A stretch of DNA of 64,000 bases from Watersipora subatra (GCF_963576615.1 NC_088718.1:27999377-28063376), one strand, 5' to 3'; shown: positions 23,581 to 36,614, numbered from the stretch's first letter. Notes: generated from the letters alone by a model not told the origin. Numbers and translations: made by a program.

Positions 23581-26500
23581 TCATCTACATCTGGCTGGCC
23601 AATCTGAATTAGCAAGCAATCTGATTTTGAAAACAAGCTCCTTAGTCAACCCAGACTTATCCTGCCCTGTTTCTAACTTATCATTGATGTATTCAATGAG
23701 GTTGTCTCTCTCTGTAAGTAGTACTTCTACTTCTTCATAACATCTATTGATCCTACAATAATAAATACCAATTAATAGAGAAGAATAAGCAGGTTGCCAA
23801 AGCAATATGGAAAAAAAACAATGGAGGAAACTGCAATAGAACACCTCATCTCTCCTGGTGTAAAAAGTACACATTTTTAGGGAAGGGAAAGACTTTCAAG
23901 CTGTATGAAGTTTATTTTCTATGTGAACTGCTGGCCACCCTCTGTTCCTTCCAAAATTATGCACTTTTCAAACTCACCGATGGTGAAGATCCACTGCTGC
24001 TAGCAATCCTGGACTGATTTCGAGTGCTGCAACCATCCAAGGAAAATATAGGGTGTCCTGGACTTGGAGAAGTTCCTTCTTGCTTACTTTCATTCCTTTT
24101 TTTCTACCTGTTCAAAATGATGAGATGATATTTCAACAACTATGATCATAATCATTCTGACCCATCATATATAAATATAAGTACATTGTACTAACTAGCT
24201 AATTTTCCTTAAAACTCAAACATTTTGATATGAAATTTACCACAATGATTACCTGACAGATACTTGTCCACCTCACTTTCAAACTGCCCTTTGACTTTGG
24301 TCAACATGTCGCGGTGTCTTTTTCTGGTCTTGGAAGAATCTGAAACAATAACAATATTCATAGCTTAAGTTGAGAGTAAAAACAGTTTTTCAACGCAGCC
24401 ATTGGAATTGTCTGTAGATCCAGCAGAAGCTTTGACCAGGGAAGCCATGGTTATATTTCAGCTCCTCATGATAATAATATTTAGTAAAACATTGTGAAGT
24501 TGCTTGAGTCAGTAGTTCTTTGGCCAAAGAATTTGTTTCTGCCATTGTTCCAGGCTTTAAAGTAGACTTTTGGGCCAGAAATCTTTTTCTGTAGTTTCAT
24601 CGCTGCACATGACTGAGGTCTACTCTTTTGAAAAAGTGGAGTTATTGGCTAACTTTTTGAACTAAACATGGTTTGGGACCTAACCTCACAGTCAAGGGTA
24701 GGCAGCTCAACATACCGTAAAACCTCTAATTGAACGACATGGCGCTCTATTTTCCAACTCTTCTTTTAAGGTGGCGGTCAATGAGACGCGGCGGTCAATA
24801 AGAGGCGGCGTTCAAATAGAGGCTGGCGGTGAATTTTTCAATCTTTCTCTCAGGGTGACAGTCAATTGGAGGTGGTGTTCAAATACAGGTGGCGTTCAAA
24901 TAGAGGCAGCGTTCAAATAGAGGTTCTATGGTAACTTATGAAAAATATTGAATATCAATTTGCATGTGTACCACTGATTTCAATGGATTAAAACTTCTGT
25001 CAAAAAGTACATTATTACCTGGGTCACTAAATATACTTGATACTAATATTTTGTAGCGACAGGCAAGCTCCTCCATCTTCCGCTCCTGTGGTGTTATATC
25101 GCCTAGAAAATAATACAAAAAATAAACTAATTTACATTTCCATCGGTGGGAAAACTACAAAAAAGCAAAATAATTATTTTTGCTGTAATGGGACTGGACT
25201 GGGTACTGGATTTTTTGGTTTTCTGTACTGTGAACCCTGAACGAATGCAACCAATTGAACCGTATTGCAAATGCCAACATAGTTATTACCTTCTCCAATC
25301 TTGGAATATTCCTCTCCTAGCTGTTCAATCTGAGCCTCACTCTTCTTCAAGTCTCCACACATCACCACAAACTGCTCCTCCATTTCCTTAATTTCTCTCT
25401 TCATCTACAAAATACAAGTATAGGTTGAACCTTCCCATTGGTTAGCCTGATTGAGGTATGAGTCCTGATGCAAGCTTCTGCCTATCATGCCTGGCATCAA
25501 AGTAATTAGTTCTGTTTCCCCCGGATGAAGATATGGTTCACAGCAATTATTTCAATCAGTAACAGAACCAGATACGGAACTTCTTCCATTTGTCATTTTC
25601 TAGACGTGAAATAGAAGTGTTAGTAACCAATACTCTTCCTTGGAAGCAAAGCTCATACCACAAATTCTGTTTACCAAATTACTATGTCTCAAATGAAATA
25701 CACCTTGTTACCTTGCTCAACTGTGCTGCAATCCACACTGGAAGTTCCAAAAGCTTGCGGCTATTCCAGGACTTAGCACTCTGAGTTATCCTTTCCCTAC
25801 GCGCTATTGCAGACAATGAAATGATAGGTATCCAAACATACACCACAGCATCATAACAACAGAAATTAGTCTCAATTTGCATGTATTGAGAGGTCAAGAA
25901 GTTCATTGTCTAAGTACTCTGTCTATTGAGAGAAGTTGCTGGCCTCCTTCCCCCTATTCCAGTCACACCCGCAGTCAATGTTATACATCAGTGTAGGTCA
26001 AAATTGGTAATCACAACAGTCCCAGACACCTGACCAGACACAATTCATAGACACATGAGAATCTGCTATCGAAATGACATAATGCTTACTTTCACATTGG
26101 TAGGATTCAGGTCAACCATCATCCACAATTAACCATAATCTTATGCCAAAACAACACCCTCCTCACTTTGAGTCAACCAAAATGACATTTCTCAAATGTG
26201 TGACAGAGAAAAGGTGAACACATCTAGTGCTTAGGGCAGTAATTGTTAGTTTGACATTTGAGTTGTCTGAATTTGTCACCTATATTATAGGTCGGGTTAG
26301 ACAATATGAAGTCCCTTGCCTGATAATATAGCTTGTCTGGGAATGTTGAGTGAATGAATGGTTGGTGAAACTCATGTCGGACAATGGTCAGTGCTAGCAA
26401 TGCCAACTGTTTAAATAACTTATGCGGAATTCATCAAATGGTCAGTCATGGGATGCTACAAAACGCACCTGCAGAATGAGAGTTTCGAGTGACAGGACCT

Positions 26501-29500
26501 AAACGTGAAAGGTAACTGTTAGCTTGTTCAAAGGTTTCTCCAGTTGAGCGACCAGCTCCCTTTACCACCTTACCACTCCATTTCATCTGAAAATACAATT
26601 GTTATAAAATTGTAATTCACTAACTGACATCGCTAAGGCCTGAGCCAACCACTGTGGGGGGTGGGAGAGAGTCTGGTGGCGTCGTAACATTTGTTGAAGT
26701 GAAAGTGGTTTTCCGCATTGCCTGTGCCAAAATCTTACATCAGTAGTTTATTTATGACTAAGCAAAAAAGAACTTTTTTCATGCAGGTTTTTGGAAGCAC
26801 TGTACAAATGTCTGAATATTTTTTATAAGTTATCTACTAAATTTAGAAACCAGGATTTCCTACTTGAGGGTAAACTTAAAATTATGCCAACAAGGGCTTT
26901 GGCAAAACTTGATGAATTATTGCTATATTATACCGTATAACAATAATCACCTGACATGACCACTGGTGTGATTTAGCATGCATTACGGATAACATTGGAG
27001 TTTGCTTTTTGGCTGTTTCCCCATCAAACTTCTGGAGCCAAGGGTAATACCTACACGCAACATCATAGGCAAAGAACTGTGCTGATGGAAACTGTTTCTA
27101 GAGAACAAAGTAAAAACAATGAATTGCGCCATGAACCATATGATATTTCATGTTTAAAGCAAAAGGTTAGGAAAATGACAGTTCCTTCAAGTACGCCTGG
27201 CCTAGATTTCACAACAAAATCTTTTTTTTATGATCATGGCATGTCAAACTTATGATTTGCAGCGTTAGGAGAGAGTTATGTTTATATATAGATGAAATAC
27301 AAACTGATACCTGAAGTATATATGGATACTGGAATATCTCTCCTCTCTTCATGTCCAGTCCTTTCAGGATAAACACGTGTCGACATGTTGCTAGCATGAG
27401 ACCGGTCTCATCTTTAGAAGAATGGGCCTTTCCACCGACTTTAGCATTTTTCAACTTTGTGTCCCCACATGAATTGTCAACAACCTTTCAAGAAAAACGT
27501 GATTGATGTGCTTATTTACAGTAGGAGGCCTGGAAGGAATGCACCGATTATTTAAAATTTTGGCATCTGACAATGATTGTATCAAAATTAGGAATAACTG
27601 TGTGCTCTTTCACAATCTATTACCAAGTTTAGATCAAATCCCAATGTCTTGTGTTGTACCTTCATATGAAAGATACAATCAACTCAAATTTCAATATGCA
27701 ATTTGCATCTTCAGTGGGGCTAAGAAATTGTAGGCGAGCTCATTCATCCGTAGCCTTGCTGAAACATCCGGCAATGGTGTCCAGTAATATAATACATTGT
27801 TAAAGTTCAATTGAAACACGCCATACCAGTAGAGTTTTAACTTATCTTGGGAGGGAGATTCAAAACTCAACAAATTATTGCTGTAAATATTGGGTATGCT
27901 GCTAGCAGTTTAAGCATAACATCTATACCAAAGCAACACCACAGGCCTTCTGCTATTTAATCCAACTAACAGCTAAATATTTGTGCAACCAAATAGTCTA
28001 ACACATCTAGGATGTGATTTGACTGTTGCAATTGGGATGAACTATATTTTATGGTACTCATGAGACGGAAAGTTAGTGCTATGTGTGAACCAAATGGAGC
28101 CATCAAATTTTAATTCACCTCTTGAACAGCTGTGCCTGATTTACTGCCTCTGAGTTTATCAACCTCTTTGTCAACATCAGTAGAGTCTAATGTGAGCTCA
28201 GACTAATAATCAATCTCAGTCACCCTAAAAATTATAGATAACACGGCTTATAGGTGCTATTTGAAAGAGAATCACAAGCGCCATACATGAATATTCTTTG
28301 GGAATTCGGGCAGTATAGGAGTACTTACCCTCCGGCTTTCTTATAGCGGTATAGCTTAGAGTTACCATCAACGTTAATGGTGTGTGGCCTTGTGCTACAG
28401 GCTGGACACTGTAGAAAATTATGTTTCTCACTCATTGCTAGTTCCTCCAACCTCTTCCACTCCCTCATGACACAATTGATAACTTCAGGCCTTACGTTGT
28501 ACATCTGTAAATAAATATGAAGTGCAAAATACATTGTGATCATCACCAATGTTAATATTAGTTTGAAGCTTGAAGACTACCCCAAATAGCTCAGAAATTG
28601 CCAGAAGTGTAACAATAGCATAGTTTAGGTGAGTTATACATCATTTGCTTTCCATCATTTATTAAGAATCAGAAGCTGTGAGATAAGCTCCTCATCTGAT
28701 ATTTTGGAAAAAAGCTGTACAAGTTATCGATGGCTCACATTTGCTTGTGTGCCAAATGTGAAAATGCTTCCTTTCCCAATTGAAATCGTTTTGGGGTACA
28801 CCCCTTGCAAATACTGGCATCATGCACTTGGTTAGAGATTTGTAACTGATAAGTAAACTGACATTCATTTTCAAAACTATACACACTTGGAAAATGAGGG
28901 GGGTTTGTTTGTGATCATGAGTTTAAAGAATAGAGAAAGCATAATATTATTATGCTTTATTATTCATCTTGAGGTGTTGACTGATGTTCTAAAAAAAGAA
29001 TCAAGGAGATCGACCAACCAGAAGCTGAGATATAGCCAGCCAAACACAGGTCTACCAAAAAAACATAAGTGTTTTGGTAATCATAAATATATGACGTATG
29101 AAATCGACTTGTGTGCCATTGGTCAATTAAGCTAACTAATGCGCTCTCCTATAACAATCACGGCGTTTTAATTGGTTTAATACCTGGAAGTATAGAACAA
29201 TCAAATTGGGCCTAACAATCATCGCTCCTAGAATTCCGAACCAGTCCCTCAGACGTGTAGATTAGTTTTAGCATAAAATAATTACTCGCATCTATTATTT
29301 CGCAACATTTCGCTATCTTGCTAGTTCAGCTCAGTTTTGCTGTTCTTCTACTTAGCTTCCCTATTCAGACTCATCTTTAGCATTGTTCAGATTTTTTTAA
29401 CTATAGCTAATAATTGGAATCAATTAAATCAATCATCAATCTCGGTTATCATTTGGAATTTTCTACAAATTATATTAGTTACATCATTTATTCTGTACGC

Positions 29501-31541
29501 AGTTATATTATTATTTTGTATAATATGCATTATGATTATTATATAAATCATAAAAAATAATCATAGATAAGATAATAGATCAATAGAAAAATCAAATCAA
29601 AAGTTATCGTTTTCTTTTCTTATAGCAAGAGCAGCACGGTCAGGTTAGTTTTTTAAGATTATGGCTGTAGTGAACTTACAGTCTGTTCATAGTGACGATA
29701 ATCATGAAAATCAACCGAACTCTGCAGTAGATACACAGTAGAAGAATGCTGCAGTAGATACACAGTAGAAAAATGATGAAGGAACAAAAAGTCCCATTCC
29801 TATTTCTTATTCTAAACAAACTGCAACTCGCGGATATCGCATATAGACTATACATGCGCCTTTCGTTGAACAGATGATCTTCGGAGCATATCCGTGGAGA
29901 TTGAGTTAAAATTTGAAGCACGATAGTCAAAATCTGCTCTTCTGTTTTTAAAAATCATGGCGAGGGGTTGTGGGCAAAAGCCTTTACCACACAATGTGTG
30001 GTTGATTTTTCTGAAAAACCAGAGCTAGTCTGTAAATTATTTAGTATCGCGAGAAGCGTTTCACATCTCGTAGCCAAAACAATCATTGGCCATCATTATA
30101 AATAACGGCGGTAAGGGTGCGCAACTCCGACACATGACCATTAAGTCGATTTTATACGTCACAGTTTTCGGGATTTTCGAAGGGTTTTCCTCTGATTCTT
30201 TATTAGGTAGACCTGTGTTTGGCTGGCTATATCTCAGCTTCTAGTGGGTCAATCTCCTTGATTCTTTTTTTAGAACATCAGTCAACACCTCAAGATAACT
30301 AATAAAGCATAATAATATTATGCTTTCTCTATTCTTTAATTAGCGTGCAAAGTTTACTACACACCTACACACAAAAAAGATCGATGAACCAGCACATTAC
30401 TCACATACCTGAAAACTCTTCTTCATGTTGAAGTTAACTGCGCTGGCTATAGTTGCATAACTAACTAAAGCATTGAAGTTAGTCATAGTAGACAACAAAT
30501 TCAAAACTTCAAATGAGAAGAAAACAAATTTATCTGGAAATAAAGGAAACAATCCGAGGGGCATTAACTGTATTGGGTCTTCCCTGATTGCGCATGTCAG
30601 ACAAACATAACAGGATAGATGCCTGAAACCTAAAATCGGAATGTATTGCCTATTTTTAGAAGGAAGACTTTGATATTATTTGGTTGGTCACAATTATACA
30701 CATGAACTGTCATTCAATTGATAAAAAAAGAGATGAAAGGAACAAAAACTGTGTGGTAAAACATGACACGACTAAACAAACATCATACTTTGAGCCTTGT
30801 GACTCTCGGAGCATCAAAAACTCTGGTATATGGATTGACTGGGCCGTTAACCACAATCATGAAACACCTGGTTATATACTATGTATCCACAAGAGGCTGT
30901 GGCATGGAGGGGAGTCCAACCTCACTATCATGAATGTTTATGCCTTTCAGCCGGCAAGATCATAAAGCCATGATGGGCCATACTTCAAACCACACACTTT
31001 ACAAGGATGTTTGTTAACACATTCGATTATGCAGTTTGGGTTTTGTCACGTCGCAGCCAACTTCAACAAGCCATTGTCCTGCATCACCAGTATAAACTCA
31101 ACTAACCCTGATTAATTATGTATATCTTTTGTTCATATGATTCACTCTCTGTTCCTAGACAATCCCGGCACTCAGTGCTTGAATAATGTGCTGATCTTTG
31201 ACCTAGGAGAAGCAATTATTAAGTAAATTAAAGCACAATAAATACAACGTCAATTGTTGGCGTCAATTGTTGGCGAACTATCCTAATGGCTTGAGCTCTT
31301 GATCTTAAGCCGCCAAATGTTGTGTTAAGAAGTCATAGGAGAGACAATTTTAAGCATCCAAATCAATGTTCTGGCAAGTTCTGACAAATAACAAAAATGC
31401 TACCTAAATCATGTACTGCAGTTATTATAGCCATTCCGTCTTGAAACAAACTGAACAATCTATCTCTGACCAAACCCCATTCCTCCTCACTAGTTTCTAT
31501 AAATGTCCTTCTTGTTTTTCTTGGCTCAGATTCTATATTAT
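23581..31541 (-). CDS. KDZ-family (Kyakuja-Dileera-Zisupton) transposase, thirteen exons
   Basis: Exons on the minus strand: 31541-31404, 30533-30409, 28504-28329, 28202-28119, 27484-27311, 27097-26951, 26586-26469, 25803-25712, 25404-25290, 25102-25019, 24339-24253, 24107-23978, 23752-23581. The first has no start codon, so at least one 5-prime exon is missing. KDZ hallmarks in order: CPAC with NVDGNSKLYRYKKAG; SKDETGL with CRHVFILKGLDMKRGE (first Asp); FAYDVACRYYPWL (second Asp); MHAKSHQWSCQ then KGAGRSTGETFEQ (Glu); ITQSAKSWNSRKLLELP. A charged, probably coiled-coil C-terminus follows. The last ten exons join in one uninterrupted frame of 401 codons including TGA. The join between exons 3 and 4 does not keep phase (two bases left over against none needed). 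That means one indel or a misread splice site. DNA transposition in the nucleus is the family role. Confidence 0.82.
24715..24931. mobile_element. 217-bp MITE with TA flanks in a KDZ intron
   Basis: Ends CCGTAAAACCTCTAATTGAACG and, on the minus strand, CCATAGAACCTCTATTTGAACG (each cut here at about 20 bases of match) are inverted copies flanked by TA (24713-24714, 24932-24933). The interior repeats GGCGTTCAAATAGAGG and GGCGGTCAAT several times. It lies between the exons at 25019 and 24339 of the KDZ gene. Confidence 0.65.
28927..30335. mobile_element. TTAA-flanked DNA transposon with ~200-bp inverted arms
   Basis: Begins AGAATAGAGAAAGCATAA and its other end is the inverted copy. TTAA lies at 28923-28926 and 30336-30339. 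Inverted similarity continues through AAAAGAATCAAGGAGAT, CTGAGATATAGCCAGCCAAA, the AGGTCTACC block and TGACGTAT followed by AAATCGACTT. TTAA duplications are known from piggyBac and Kolobok elements; the ends do not decide between them. It carries no recognisable transposase and lies in the KDZ intron between the exons at 30409 and 28504. Confidence 0.75.
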
Positions 31542-32380
31542 CTGAAAAGGAAAACAATTTCACATTGAACTCAAAGGAGTCAAAATACCATTGAGGTACA
31601 CATCATATTATCACGCAAACTCATTTGGCTGCGGTGGTAGCTAAAGCGCTATAGTAGCCAGGTAAGACTCAGGCAATAATCATGCTGCTGATGAATTCAG
31701 AAAAATACAACATTGGCTGTTTGATACCAGAAACAGGATTTCAATCATAAAGAGTTTCACTTGCTGATTGCTGTGTAGCTTCAATGTGAGTGAGGGTATA
31801 TCATTGCCATCAGTCAACTACAGTTCTTTACTACCCTGGTAAGCAAACATATCTCATACCTTGTTGTTAACTGGTCTTGCAGTTTAATAACTCTGTTTAT
31901 ATAGAGCTTAGCTAGTTAATCACCACCTATATTACTAGAAATTCCACTGTCATACAGCCCACGACCAAAGTAATAATGGAAAAAAGAAAGGGTACTTTTG
32001 GTTGTTGAAAAAGTAGTTCACAGCAGGAATTGACAGAGTATAATGTAAATGAGACTTGTTTGAGATGATATAAAATAAATTTGAGTGAGCACGACTCTAA
32101 AAAGGCAACGACGTAATGTTCTGGGAGGTTGTATGTCCAAGGTAGTTGTCAAGTAGTTTTTAAATGAAATTCAAAAGGTCAATTATGCAAAACAAAAGGT
32201 TGTATAAAAATCAGACCTAATCTACTACTATCTCAAACTCATGTTTTACAACAATAAAATAAATATTAATTCCAGCTGTAGACCTAAACTACTGTACGTA
32301 ATTTAAATAACAACAGCAATAATGAAATATGTTTATTATATCTCTGAAATGCAATATTAAAAGTAAAATATATTGTAATA

Positions 32381-33505
32381 CAGTGAAACATGGATAACTC
32401 GCCCTCGGATGTAGCGAACACATGGTTAACTCGACTGGATTTGCTTGGTCCGTTCTCACGCAATGATAAATGGCTCTATATAACTCGAATTCAACACTGT
32501 TATAACGCACTGTTTTTTGCCCAACGGCTACCGAAACGGTTGCTATCGCTTTAGAAAATCACTTTATTCCAAGCCATAGAGGTAAACCTCAACTTTTCGT
32601 AATTCATAAGCGTCGTTATTACCTCCATCGGCAAAATATTTTTGTCAACGACTGTTCTAAAGGTTTGGTGAAATTTGATTTATACTGCTATACGATGAAT
32701 ACCACGGGCTAGCCGGGTCACGGGCGCAAGGATTTTCGCCAGGCACATACAAAACAAAAACAGCATGTTTTTGTTTTGTATTTGCGTGGCGAAAATCCTT
32801 GAGTGCGTGACCCGGCTAGCCCGTGATGAATAGTTTTCCGACGTTGATTCCGTGTTGAATTAACGTCGGAATGTTGAATGTTTAAAACGTCTTAAAAATT
32901 GTTGAAATCAAACGTATACTTTGTCTTAGCTAAAAAAAACTATTCATCGTTTGACCTAAACACAAAATACGTGTGTACATTCAATAAGTATCCATTCAAA
33001 AAGCGTGAGTGATATACAATGTACCGCAAAACCTAGTAAAACTTTTAATTGAACTACCTCGGAGTGTTGCTCTTAACGAATCCCAGGTAAAGTAAGGTAA
33101 TCTTTCCATAAACTTCAAGAAAGATCGGCAAAATTGATCATAGGTAAAACGCTCAAAAGAAAAAGATGTCTTTTCTTTGAGCATTTCAGCAACGATCAAG
33201 TTTTGCCAATGTCAATCTAAAAACGTCCTGGCAATAACATCACCTCAAACAACAAACCAATCTCAAGTGATAGAAAAATCTCTATACTTTTTGATAAAAA
33301 CGTTTTAAACTTTACATTAGAAGCATTTAATTTGAAACAAGCCATTTGTGCTTTTGATTTATATTATAGTTTGTATATGTTCATGTATCTACTAATAAAT
33401 AAGTAAATACATGGACTTGTGACAGTGCTCTGATAACTTGAACACTCTGATAATTCGAACACTTTTGCTCGGTCCCTTGAAGTTTGAGTTATCCGAGCTT
33501 CACTG
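32381..33505. mobile_element. pogo/Tigger-like non-autonomous transposon
   Basis: Ends CAGTGAAACATGGATAACTC and, on the minus strand, CAGTGAAGCTCGGATAACTC, flanked by TA at 32379-32380 and 33506-33507. This is the standard TA duplication and CAGTG terminus of the pogo/Tigger branch of Tc1/mariner. Copy 2 of the surrounding duplication reads GTAATATACAG at this point with a single TA and gives the empty site. No transposase is encoded. A fold-back insertion lies inside at 32703-32825. Confidence 0.88.
32703..32825. mobile_element. 123-bp fold-back element nested in the Tigger-like element
   Basis: Nearly the whole segment is an inverted repeat: CACGGGCTAGCCGGGTCACG at one end and its complement at the other. 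The arms continue through AAGGATTTTCGCCA and ACAAAACAAAAAC to a short loop. ATGAATA flanks it on both sides (32695-32701 and 32826-32832), a 7-8-bp target duplication. Confidence 0.8.
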
Positions 33506-33834
33506 TATACAGTTTGAAAGTTGGTTGTGTTGAATGTAGAACGGTTTTGACAGTGATATGTAACAGAAACAAATATTAATAAAATAAATATTCAACTATC
33601 TCAAACTTATGTTTTACAATAATAAAATAAATATTAATTCAAGCTGTAGACCCATCCTACTGTATGTAATTTAACTAACAACAACAATAAAGAAATATGT
33701 TTATTATATCTCTGAAATGCAATATTAAAAGATAAACGGCAAGCTGATGTGTAATATACAGTTTGAAAGTTGGTTGTGTTGTGAATGTAGAATGGTTTTG
33801 ACAGCGATATGTAACAGAAAGCAAGTGTTGGCAT

Positions 33835-35033
33835 TTACGCGTCTGGAAGTTTTATGCAAACTGGAGTGAAATAAAAAAATATCTTGTCATAAAAGAGCGT
33901 TGTAGTAACGCCCTATCTTGTAGATAAGATGTAAAGAAATCTGGCTGATGTTCTAGATAATTTGAAAAACCTTCGGTAATTGGACAAAAACGTAGGCTGA
34001 TAAAGTGTTTACCACATTTTCGTACCTGTAAATCGGTCTACACCTCAAACAGTACACAAACCTTCTTGGCAATTAAACAATGCCATAGACTGGTGAAATG
34101 AGCACGTTTTTCTCGTGCTGAATTGCGCACTGCTAAATAGTTCTACTATCTGTCGCATGGCTTTATTGGCATTTCGTAGGTCGGTCGAAACTACTAATAA
34201 ACCAAGCTTTTCAAGCGTTTTTGTGGCGATTTTCGTCCAAATTAATCTGTCTATTTGTGTATAATCCGATCAGATGGGTTAGTTTTAGAAATTTGCGGTA
34301 ACCTTTCAAAGGCTTGGTGACATATTCAAATAGGTTTATATGCGTTTTTTGTCATTATTATACTTAAACGACTTTACTGAAAAATAGTTAAATTTGTTGA
34401 TAGGATTTCGTTGCAAGGGTTCGGTGATGGCCGTTAACGAATAATTTTTCAGGAGTTGTGTGCACATGTGCATTTATCATAAATCTCCCAATCATTCGCT
34501 TCGTTCTTGTTTGGTCGTGGGATAATAATGCACATCTAGGCCTTTGAGGAAGTTGCCATATAATGAATTTTACAAGTAGGTTTTGGATTCTTAGCCAGAG
34601 AGGGTGGCTAGAAAAATAAGCCTATCCACCTTAAGTCATTTAGTAAATTTCATGATCGTATTGAAATTAACAAAAGGCCTTTGCTTTGGGCAATGGTGAC
34701 TATTTATGCCATGCTGATGGCTTCCAATGGGTTGAGTGAAGACATTGCTGTTCAAGCTATGATCCATGAAAGTCGTTTCATTGTAATGAACATGAAACTT
34801 GTAAGCCTCGTACTCAGTAACTGCATGGCACAATAGTTACTGTTGTGTGCAGTTATATTTTTCTTGTGGGGTTGGGGTGTCATAAAGTGAATGTCAGGAT
34901 ATACCTATGCCTACCAATCACACTATTTACATCTGATAGAGTTAACAACATGTATGCCTTTAACCATGCTACTAATACTAACCAGACACTAAGCTGACGT
35001 ATTGTGAGTAGTCTACACGTACTTCCGAGGATA
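33835..35033. other. No gene supported
   Basis: A minus-strand open stretch near 34833-34640 has balanced composition, but I found no splice partner or family motif for it. Nothing else was recognised. Confidence 0.45.
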
Positions 35034-35041
35034 CTTGTCTG

Positions 35042-36056
35042 TAGAGTTGCCCCAATTTTGGTATCGGAATCGGTATCGGTGCCGATATGGGTGTCAAGTA
35101 TCTGAATCGGAATCGGCCGATCTTTTCTTAAAAAATCTGAACCTTCCGATACTTTTTACAGATCAACCATTTAGCAGAAAACTGTATTTTAGCCTGCTAT
35201 ACTAATAAAAAATCATCAGCTGTAAGCTTCTTACTTTTACTTAATGAATTTCAGGCTTGCCACACAATTTATTTCATATCTATAGCCTGATCAACACAGC
35301 GAAGGAAGCTTTTTAGCCAGAACGTAAACAAAAAGTGTGGCATTTCCCAATCACAGCGACAGGATTTATTGCAGGCAATCACGAACAAGATAACAAAAAT
35401 GGGAGACAAGAACGCAGTGTAATATTTCTATTTGCTAGCATTACGAAAGTAATTTAAACAGTCGACGCATAAAGTTATCTATCACGCTCTTGTTCTTGAC
35501 GATACAATGGATTGTTTGTATTGTACAAAAAACGGTAACCCCAGTGGCGTATCGGTATGTAGCCTGTCCTCCAACATCTGTGGCAAGTGAATCCCCCTTC
35601 AGTACGCTTGGCTACATTGATTATGATGGAAGAAAGAGACGTCTTACTGAGATAATTGAATCACTAACGGTAATTAAAAGAAACATTGATTTGCTCTAAA
35701 CTTGTAAAGGCACAGCAGTTCATCCAACAATAGAAGAGGGACTTCGTTATCACAGATAGAACTGTACCACTAACATTAATTACCTTTATTTACAAATTAC
35801 AAGAAACATGGACTGTTTTGTTACTACATGCACGGTATGTCAGTATGTAAATATGTATATATATTTTTTCCATAAATGCAAACAAATAAATACAATAATA
35901 TTCATGTTTTTTTTGCATTATGTTTGTATTTGCATAATAAAATGAACAACTATCTATGCAACACAAAAGATCTGGGTCGGATTATTTTTCAATTAGGATC
36001 GGTATACCGGATCGGTATCTGAATCGGCTGGTGAATTTAGAATCGGGGCATCTCTA
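35042..36056 (+). mobile_element. hAT-type transposon with perfect 8-bp TSD
   Basis: Ends TAGAGTTGCCCCAATT and, on the minus strand, TAGAGATGCCCCGATT. CTTGTCTG lies directly outside both (35034-35041 and 36057-36064). Both subterminal regions are rich in GATCGGTAT and CGGAATCGG units, the usual arrangement of transposase-binding repeats. It contains the tail of an hAT transposase (35490-35699), so it is a deleted relic and not a MITE of unknown origin. Confidence 0.9.
35490..35699 (+). pseudogene. hAT transposase C-terminal dimerisation domain, relic
   Basis: From about 35550 the frame reads ACPPTSVASESPFSTLGYI, then GRKRRLTEIIESL and KRNIDLL, ending TAA. This is the hAT C-terminal dimerisation domain, whose usual form has PxTSxxSERxFSxxG, RRxRL and KxN. 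The Glu-Arg pair is Glu-Ser here. DNA-binding and catalytic parts are gone. Confidence 0.8.
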
Positions 36057-36614
36057 CTTGTCTGCCTGCTGGTCTGTGAAGGTATTCTAAAATATGGTCA
36101 CAGAGTGGTATGATTGCACCAGTGCATGGTTAGTTACATAGAATTGCCTCATATACTGCACAATTGATATAGTCCAGTGCATGTGATGCTGAATTGTTAA
36201 ATTTTTTTTAGTTTAGGAAACCAAAAGCAGAGCAGGATTTGACTGTTCCAAAAGATAGCTGTAATGTATGTCTTTAGAAATTCATTTTGTCGGAATGGCC
36301 AACCTTGCCAATACTCAATCAGCGTCAAATTTATTGGCAGCGACATTTGCCATTTACACATGTACTGTGTGCGTGGCAGTCTAAGGTGACCTAAAGGCTT
36401 TTAAACAACTATTTAACTTGGTTTTATATATAAGGTGATTATATCAATGTATTTCATACCTAGGTCCTAAACTATTACACAAGTGAATAGATGCATTATG
36501 TTATTAAATGTATTTTCTACAGACACAAGAAAAACAACTTCAACAAATAATTGTGGTTTTCATTGAGATTTGATAAATAACAATACATACATATTGATAA
36601 CTTAATAATAGGAT

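Larger units (their letters stand above)
32227..33820. repeat. Tandem duplication, one copy split by a transposon
   Basis: Copy 1 is 32227-32380 plus 33508-33569. Copy 2 is about 33594-33820. Shared blocks include TGTTTTACAA, AATAAATATTAATTC, ATGTTTATTATATCTCTGAA and CAGTTTGAAAGTTGGTTGTG. Copy 2 runs unbroken across the site where copy 1 holds the pogo/Tigger-like element. Confidence 0.85.

Noticed and set aside
34640-34833. Possible minus-strand exon, perhaps a missing 5-prime exon of the KDZ gene
   Set aside because: No clear acceptor/donor pair in the phase needed at 31541 and no KDZ motif.
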